From NCBI RefSeq assembly GCF_002906575.1, contig NZ_CP026310.1, positions 124,001-188,000 on the forward strand: a stretch of 64,000 nt of DNA. Reading direction: 5' to 3'. Of this stretch, positions 59,450 through 64,000 are shown in pieces (within the stretch, counting starts at the first letter, position 1; every line of letters starts with the position of its first letter). A model generated the notes under the pieces. It did no database searches, was not told the origin of the DNA, and was given only the letters and a program-made list of their open reading frames with translations. A program made the position numbers and the translations under genes. Source of the DNA: Salinigranum rubrum (lineage in GTDB: Archaea > Halobacteriota > Halobacteria > Halobacteriales > Haloferacaceae).

Positions 59450-60033
59450 CATGGCAGAAACACACGATCACATTCTGGCAGTGGGTGCATCGAATGGCTG
59501 ATAGCGTTCCCGACCCGCCGTCGTTCACGAGAGCAAAGCTCTCGTGCAGCCCATCAGAAATCTTCGATTTCTGAGGACGGCGCAGCCAACGCGGGTCGCG
59601 GTCAACGAAACCGCTGTCCGGATCAACGGTGATCTGTCTTGTCTGTACTCTACAATATAACTCGACACAAAGTTACTGCTTGGCGTCGACCTCTCCGAAC
59701 GGCGAGGCACCGGTCCAGCAACTGAATTCCCTCGGCAGCTCACCAAGAAACATGACCTCTCAGACACCGTGTTTCTCGTCGATAGTTATGGTTATCTGAC
59801 TGCCCTCTATCGATTAGACTTGAGCGAACATCTGGATTACATTGACCAAAACCTCATGGAAGAGTGATTTCATACGCAACACGAGGATTGACCGCTTCCA
59901 TAACTCGTGGGTCGGCAGTCGAGCTGCCGTCGCCCAGAGTCTTGCACAATTCTCGTACTACTATAACGTCTAACGACCGCATCAAGCGCTAAATGATCGA
60001 ACACCAGCTGAGGCTGTTAACTAGACAGTGACC
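59450..60033 (+). mobile_element. IS6-family element, 5'-truncated and frameshifted
   Basis: Frames in order give TFWQWVHRMADSVPDPPSFT, the 69-nt hairpin block, TRVAVNETAVRINGDL in a shifted frame, DTVFLVDSYGYLTALYRLDL, DYIDQNL, TRIDRFHNSWVGSRAAVAQS and RPHQALNDRTPAEAVN-stop at 60024. Several in-frame stops and shifts are present. The right element end TAACTAGACAGTGACC is at 60018-60033. The first third of the transposase is missing. Its right end cuts into the gene at 60034-60259. Confidence 0.78.
59519..59587 (+). repeat. 69-nt double-hairpin block inside IS6 relic (copy 2)
   Basis: Base-for-base identical to the reverse complement of 22026-22094. It holds the same two perfect stem-loops (7-bp stem with AAA loop; 9-bp stem with TTC loop) and lies at the same point of the transposase gene, just after the DPP codons. 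Confidence 0.85.
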
Positions 60034-60259
60034 TTTCATTTGAATTATCAGTTTCTCTATGCCGTCTGTGAGAAGGATCTATCAACGTACTCGCAGTCGC
60101 CGTGGACGACGTATTCACGAGGGGATGCGTCGTCGTCTTCAAGCGGCTTGTATGCCCGAAAGTATCAGTGCCTGATGCTGGTGGACGGGCAGTCGCGACG
60201 GGAGCAATTACACTCGTGACGAGGAGTGCAACCACCAGCAGGGACACATCTCGGTCCAT
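60034..60259 (-). pseudogene. Secreted-protein gene truncated by IS6 (75 codons left)
   Basis: Starts MDRDVSLLVVALLVTSVIAP, then VATARPPASGTDTFGH: a Sec-type signal peptide with probable cleavage after the ALA-like VATA region, followed by a Thr/Ser-rich mature part. The reading frame runs into the IS6 right end at 60033, so the original C-terminal part is gone. A TATA-like ACGTTAGC lies about 25 nt upstream. It lies 30 nt after the small membrane protein gene on the same strand; the pair probably belonged to a larger surface or conjugation locus (inference). Confidence 0.45.
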
Positions 60260-60289
60260 ACAGTTCGTGGAGTAGCTAACGTGACCCGG

Positions 60290-60709
60290 TTACCAGGGGA
60301 CGAGATCAACACACTGCGCCAGCGGGAGGCCCATCATCGACCCGGTGACCGTGTACAGCGGGCCGAGGATGACGAGGATAACAGCGGATTTCATCGCCGA
60401 CCGCTTGTGGCGTTTGAGTCCCTTCTTTTGCTCTGGGTTGAGAGTGAACATCTCGACGAGAGAGTCCGCCTGCCAGACCACGGCGAGACCGACGATGCCG
60501 AGGCCTGTCGTCAGCTGGAAGAAGCCCTCGATCATTCCGGGCAACTGGTCTGCATTGCAGACAGCATTCTGAGCGGCGGCAGGCTGGACAGCAAGGAGAC
60601 TGAAAAGGATTGTACTGATCGCCAGCTTCCGAATCAGTCTCTTACTCGACGTCGATTCAACTCCTGTACACAATTCAGCTTCAGTTTTCGGGGTGTCGTG
60701 TTGGGCCAT
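60290..60709 (-). CDS. Small two-helix membrane protein, pilin-like layout (139 aa)
   Basis: Signal-like N-terminal segment (LIRKLAISTILFSLLAVQPA, then AAQN), a short Cys-containing loop (NAVCNADQLPGMIEGFF), and hydrophobic helices GLGIVGLAVVWQA and AVILVILGPLYTVTGSMMGL with a positively charged loop between them (EQKKGLKRHKRSAMK), ending CVDLVPW. The layout of signal plus two helices resembles VirB2/TrbC-type pilins, but I cannot show homology. ATG 60709 is used; a GTG at 60745 would extend it. Similar genes occur, as far as I recall, in haloarchaeal integrative elements. Confidence 0.55.
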   Translation of the reverse strand: MAQHDTPKTEAELCTGVESTSSKRLIRKLAISTILFSLLAVQPAAAQNAVCNADQLPGMIEGFFQLTTGLGIVGLAVVWQADSLVEMFTLNPEQKKGLKRHKRSAMKSAVILVILGPLYTVTGSMMGLPLAQCVDLVPW

Positions 60710-60745
60710 TTCGATTATATGTTCTGGTTTTGAATGTGCTTGCAC

Positions 60746-61126
60746 TGCGGTCTGTTTCAGGCTGACTCGTCGGATTCACGGATAGGTGCCGTCTGTTGTC
60801 CCGGACAAGGATGTGAATCGATACAGACATCTCCGTTATCACAATACAGAATTAGATTTGGTAAGTATTTTCTGATGTATTGACTAGTAAAGTTCGTTAT
60901 GATATTTCATAGACTACTAACCGATTCTGATTTTCGTTTTAGCAGATCGAGGTATATCGTCCTCTGTTTAACCAACATAGAATCTTTTGAGATTAGTGTT
61001 GGTTAATCAAATTTCAACTTATTTACTCACCTATTCGATCTGGATCGGACCGGTTCCCATTTTCGACATTATACGAGCGCACAATCTGTAAGCCCCGGTA
61101 TAGCCAGTTGGTCAATTTGTTCGGGT
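60746..61126. other. AT-rich intergenic region
   Basis: About 380 nt, distinctly AT-rich, without a gene. It holds the nested hairpin at 60968-61006. No ORB-type origin repeats are recognisable. Confidence 0.45.
60968..61006. terminator. 39-nt nested hairpin
   Basis: TTAACCAACA (60968-60977) pairs perfectly with TGTTGGTTAA (60997-61006). Inside, AATCT-TTTG-AGATT (60981-60994) forms a second stem. It lies about 120 nt past the helicase stop codon and could end that transcript, but the position and AT-rich stem would also suit a protein-binding or recombination site. Confidence 0.4.
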
Positions 61127-63976
61127 CTATTCCTGAGGATTCATTGCCCCGTCTACAATCTCAACTAACTCTGGCATCGAGAGCGGATCTACGTCGACAC
61201 GGTACCCCTGCGCCGTGTAGAGGATTCCTGCAGTCACGTCCCGGTTAGGGAACCATTCGGCCAACACGTGATAGTACACGCTGAGTTGCTTCCGATACTC
61301 GTCCTCGGCGTGCCGTCCGAGGTCGGTCTTGAAGTCGATTATTTCGACAGTATCGGGACGAATGTGAACGAGGTCGACGATTCCCGAGATGGTGACCTGC
61401 TCGCCATCGACAGTGAGCGGGAGATACGCACCCTCCTCGACTCGTAGTTCTCCATCGAGAGAGTTCAGGAACGACTTGATGTGCCGTTCGTCGTCGTTCG
61501 AGGGCTCGACGTCTCCCTCCAACACGTATCGCTCAGCGAACTCGTGGGTCTGTGTTCCGAACGCGGTTCCTCTCCCGTCGTCGACGTCCTCGAACACATC
61601 GTCGCGCATGAGCGTGTGCGGCGAGTGTCCGACCGGGCCGTCCGGCGTCGGCACAGCAATCTGCAAGTGCGCCTGCGTCGTTTCGCTGATATCGTCTTCC
61701 TCAACATCAGGTTCCAGTTCCTCGATGTCGACTGGAAGCTTCTCGATGAACGTGTTCGGGCTCTCGCCTGCCGTGAACACGAGGTGGCTCTCAGCCCGTG
61801 TCATCGCGACGTAGAGCAAGCGTCGCTCCTCGTCGTATCCACGCGGCAGGCACTTCCGAAGGACGTCACTCCGCCAGTTGTCGTGAATGTGGGGATACCC
61901 GTGGTCGTCGGCGTAGAGTTTCCGCTGGCGTAAGCCAATTGGGTCGTCGAACGTGATCGCGTTACTGTTCCCGCCCGACGGTGGGAAGCGGTGTGAGTTC
62001 ATGTTCGCGAGCACGACAATGGGGTGTTCGAGTCCCTTGGCTGCGTGGATGGTCTGGACCGTCACCGAGTTCATCCCGGCGCTCGCGTGCACCTCGTGGG
62101 TGCTTCCGTCCTCGATGCCCCGCTCGATGAACCGGATGAGGTCACCTCGTGTCAGCGTCGTCGCGCTGTGGACGGACTGTATCGTCGTCAGTAGCACGTC
62201 GGCATACGCCCCGTCGTAGTCGTACTGGGAGAACACGCGCTGGGCAACCCCACCGACCGTCTCCAGTGTTCCAAGCTCCGACTTGAACGTCTGCATGTTG
62301 GCGGGGTATTCCTTACTCTCAAGGACGTGTTTGACTTCGTCGAGCGTGTAGCCAGCTTCCTCGAGGACGACGGCCCAGCCCCGATCCGCGTCGGATTCGA
62401 GAATTCGCAGCCACGCCAAGAGAAGCTTCGCCGGGTCAGACCGAAACAGCTCGATGCCGCCCTCGTACGCCATCGGCAACCCGTACTCCTCGGCGACAGA
62501 CAGAAGTTCCCGGCCGAAGTCACGAGTCCGGGTGAGCACGACGATGTCACCGTATTCCGGCAGACGAAGTTTATCGTCCTCTTCGACTTGATACGCGTCG
62601 TTCCCGGCGATCTCCTGTATCTTGGTCAGAACGGCCTCGTGTTCGTCTTCGTGTTGAATCGCCTCGATGCGGGAGTTCTCGTGCGCAGCGTTCGAGGAGA
62701 GCGACACGATGCGGTCTCGGACGGCCGCCTCGTCGACGTCGTCCTTGCTTGCAGCGGGTGTGACCAGGCTGTGCTCGGAGAAGTCGAGAATGGCCTGCGT
62801 CGACCGGTAGTTCTCGACGAGTTCGATATCGATGATCGGGCGTGTCGCCCATGACACTCGCTCGTGGTCCTCGTTGAGTTCGTCAACGAATCGGTCCAGT
62901 CGAGATTCGAACTCGGTGATGTTCTCGACGGCGGCGTACTGGAACGAGTAGATGCTCTGTTTCCAGTCACCGACGACACAGACGTTGTTCGTATCCGCGA
63001 GAAGGAGTGCGAGTTTGAACTGGATCTCGCTGGAGTCCTGGAACTCGTCGATCATCACGTACTCGAAGGCGACGTCGTCGCGGAGTCGGTGGTCGTCACA
63101 GAGCAGGACGAACGCAAATAGTTGAAGAAAGCTGAAGTTGAGGTAGTTTCGACTGAGCGCGAACTCCAGATACTCGTGATAGACGTCGTGGACGAAGTTC
63201 TTGAGGCCCTCTCGCGGTTCGTCAAACGCCAGTCGTGCAACGGCAGCGGGAATTTGCTTCTCTCCCCATCCGCCACGGATCTCATCTTCTTCGGGCGCGT
63301 CTGGGAGGTAGCATTTGTCGTTCCCGTAGCCTCCGAGTTTCGAGCGAAGCTTGGACTGCTTGTTCCCGTCGTTCCGGGGCTGATTCAGTTCGTCGAAGAT
63401 CTCACGGAACGCCTCGAAGTCACCATCCAGGTATCGCTCGCCATTCCGGTACCAGCCATCAACCGTCGGGAAGACGCCTTTCGCCGCGAGTTGATTGATC
63501 AATCCGAGGAGTTCGACTGGCTCCTTGACGGCGCGAAAGAAGTCATCGTACTCGGGGTGGTCGTCGCTGAATCGACGGATGAACTCGCGGAACTGCGCCT
63601 TCTCGACGTTCTCATCTTCGAGGACGCGTGTGGACCCCGTAATTCGGTCGTCGATGCCGAGGAGCGTCGGGGCCTCGAATCCGTGTTCCATGAGGATGTC
63701 GTGACAGAGGCTGTGGAACGTCTGGATCGGCGCGTCAGCGAGTTCACGCATCCCGTAGTCACAGTTGGTGACGATTCGCTCTCGCATCTCCGTCGCCGCG
63801 TTGTTGGTGAACGTCACGAGGAGGACGTCCTCCGGCTCGACGTCGTCTTTGTCGACGATCTCTGCGTATCGTCGGGTGACAGTGAACGTCTTCCCCGTCC
63901 CCGCGCCGGCGTCGACGACGTGGATGCCCTGTGTACTGTCGATGAGGTCTTGCTGTTGGTCGTTCGGCTCGGTCAT
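61127..63976 (-). CDS. UvrD/AddA-like helicase with C-terminal nuclease (949 aa)
   Basis: Superfamily 1 DNA helicase for end processing or repair. Walker A is DAGAGTGKTFTVTRRYAEIV (residues 22-41), motif Ia is LLVTFTNNAATEMRERI, motif II is YVMIDEFQDSSEIQFKLALL, motif III is CVVGDWKQSIYSFQYAA, motif V is VTVQTIHAAKGLEHPIVVLA and motif VI is ERRLLYVAMTRAESHLVFTA. The C-terminal 150 residues form a PD-(D/E)xK nuclease of the RecB/Cas4 type (GIVDLVHIRPDTVEIIDFKT, then RKQLSVYYHVLAEWF). That domain order is AddA-like. Its ATG overlaps the stop of an upstream gene, suggesting a two-gene AddAB-like unit. Confidence 0.92.
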   Translation of the reverse strand: MTEPNDQQQDLIDSTQGIHVVDAGAGTGKTFTVTRRYAEIVDKDDVEPEDVLLVTFTNNAATEMRERIVTNCDYGMRELADAPIQTFHSLCHDILMEHGFEAPTLLGIDDRITGSTRVLEDENVEKAQFREFIRRFSDDHPEYDDFFRAVKEPVELLGLINQLAAKGVFPTVDGWYRNGERYLDGDFEAFREIFDELNQPRNDGNKQSKLRSKLGGYGNDKCYLPDAPEEDEIRGGWGEKQIPAAVARLAFDEPREGLKNFVHDVYHEYLEFALSRNYLNFSFLQLFAFVLLCDDHRLRDDVAFEYVMIDEFQDSSEIQFKLALLLADTNNVCVVGDWKQSIYSFQYAAVENITEFESRLDRFVDELNEDHERVSWATRPIIDIELVENYRSTQAILDFSEHSLVTPAASKDDVDEAAVRDRIVSLSSNAAHENSRIEAIQHEDEHEAVLTKIQEIAGNDAYQVEEDDKLRLPEYGDIVVLTRTRDFGRELLSVAEEYGLPMAYEGGIELFRSDPAKLLLAWLRILESDADRGWAVVLEEAGYTLDEVKHVLESKEYPANMQTFKSELGTLETVGGVAQRVFSQYDYDGAYADVLLTTIQSVHSATTLTRGDLIRFIERGIEDGSTHEVHASAGMNSVTVQTIHAAKGLEHPIVVLANMNSHRFPPSGGNSNAITFDDPIGLRQRKLYADDHGYPHIHDNWRSDVLRKCLPRGYDEERRLLYVAMTRAESHLVFTAGESPNTFIEKLPVDIEELEPDVEEDDISETTQAHLQIAVPTPDGPVGHSPHTLMRDDVFEDVDDGRGTAFGTQTHEFAERYVLEGDVEPSNDDERHIKSFLNSLDGELRVEEGAYLPLTVDGEQVTISGIVDLVHIRPDTVEIIDFKTDLGRHAEDEYRKQLSVYYHVLAEWFPNRDVTAGILYTAQGYRVDVDPLSMPELVEIVDGAMNPQE

Positions 63977-64000
63977 CGCGAACCACCCTCCAGGATGCAG
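63973..64000 (-). CDS. C-terminal end of an upstream gene (runs off window)
   Basis: Only the end CILEGGSR-stop is visible. Its TGA overlaps the helicase ATG (ATGA), so the gene is translationally coupled to the helicase. An AddB-like partner would be expected, but eight codons cannot show this. Confidence 0.35.

Noticed and set aside
1-64000. CRISPR array, tRNA or rRNA genes, or ORB-type origin repeats
   Set aside because: No regularly spaced direct repeats, cloverleaf or rRNA-like sequence, or G-rich ORB motifs were seen on reading both strands; short RNAs cannot be excluded by eye.

Overview
The window is haloarchaeal (class Halobacteria). It is GC-rich, and its proteins are rich in Asp and Glu. 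Secreted proteins carry twin-arginine lipoprotein signals. Many genes have a TATA-like box about 25-32 nt upstream of the start codon, as expected for leaderless archaeal transcripts. The regulators (IclR, Lrp/AsnC, TrmB and bacterio-opsin-activator types) and the IS6-, IS630- and IS5-like remnants also fit. I see no rRNA, tRNA or CRISPR array. The content is accessory: catabolic modules and importers separated by decayed insertion sequences.

Layout. 0-3.2 kb: end of an FAD-linked oxidase gene, a VOC protein, malate synthase and a divergent IclR gene. 3.4-6.7 kb: IS6 fragments, a second IclR gene with repeated palindromic sites upstream, a broken MoxR/CoxD-like ATPase and a 59-residue membrane protein. 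7-20.8 kb (module A): a lipoprotein binding protein, a frameshifted alcohol dehydrogenase, a frameshifted amidohydrolase, two membrane proteins, a NitT/TauT-type ABC transporter, a four-subunit molybdenum hydroxylase whose large subunit is split in two, a cyclase-family hydrolase and an SRPBCC protein. 20.9-22.4 kb: two IS6 remnants around a znuC fragment. 22.4-35.7 kb (module B): an AsnC-type regulator and a 13-gene minus-strand operon with a Dpp-type peptide/opine importer, a Cys-rich protein, DUF917, DUF1177, AroM, an M29-type protein, a nitroreductase, an Asp/Glu-racemase-family protein and an aspartoacylase-like hydrolase.

35.8-47.4 kb: small hypothetical genes, a Zn/Cd-type P1B ATPase with its likely regulator, a broken DUF6735 gene, a small-multidrug-export-type membrane protein, a TrmB regulator, IS630 and IS5 remnants, a sodium:solute symporter with a small partner, and a Cys-rich miniprotein. 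47.6-59.1 kb (module C): a diol dehydrogenase-type SDR, Rieske dioxygenase alpha (frameshifted) and beta subunits with an unknown third gene, an alpha/beta hydrolase, a ThDP enzyme, a NicX-like ring-cleavage enzyme, aspartate dehydrogenase, an EamA transporter, a VOC protein and an IclR regulator. 59.4-64 kb: an IS6 remnant that truncates a secreted-protein gene, a small two-helix membrane protein, a nested hairpin, and a UvrD/AddA-like helicase-nuclease.

How it fits together (inference). Modules A, B and C each pair uptake or export with ring hydroxylation, ring opening and amide/acyl hydrolysis, and each lies near a regulator. The set looks like an island for using N-heterocyclic or aromatic compounds. 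Five otherwise intact genes contain six one-base deletions, mostly beside short homopolymers. These may be sequencing errors, so the affected genes may really be functional. The multi-lesion IS, MoxR, DUF6735, SDR-tail and znuC remnants look truly decayed.
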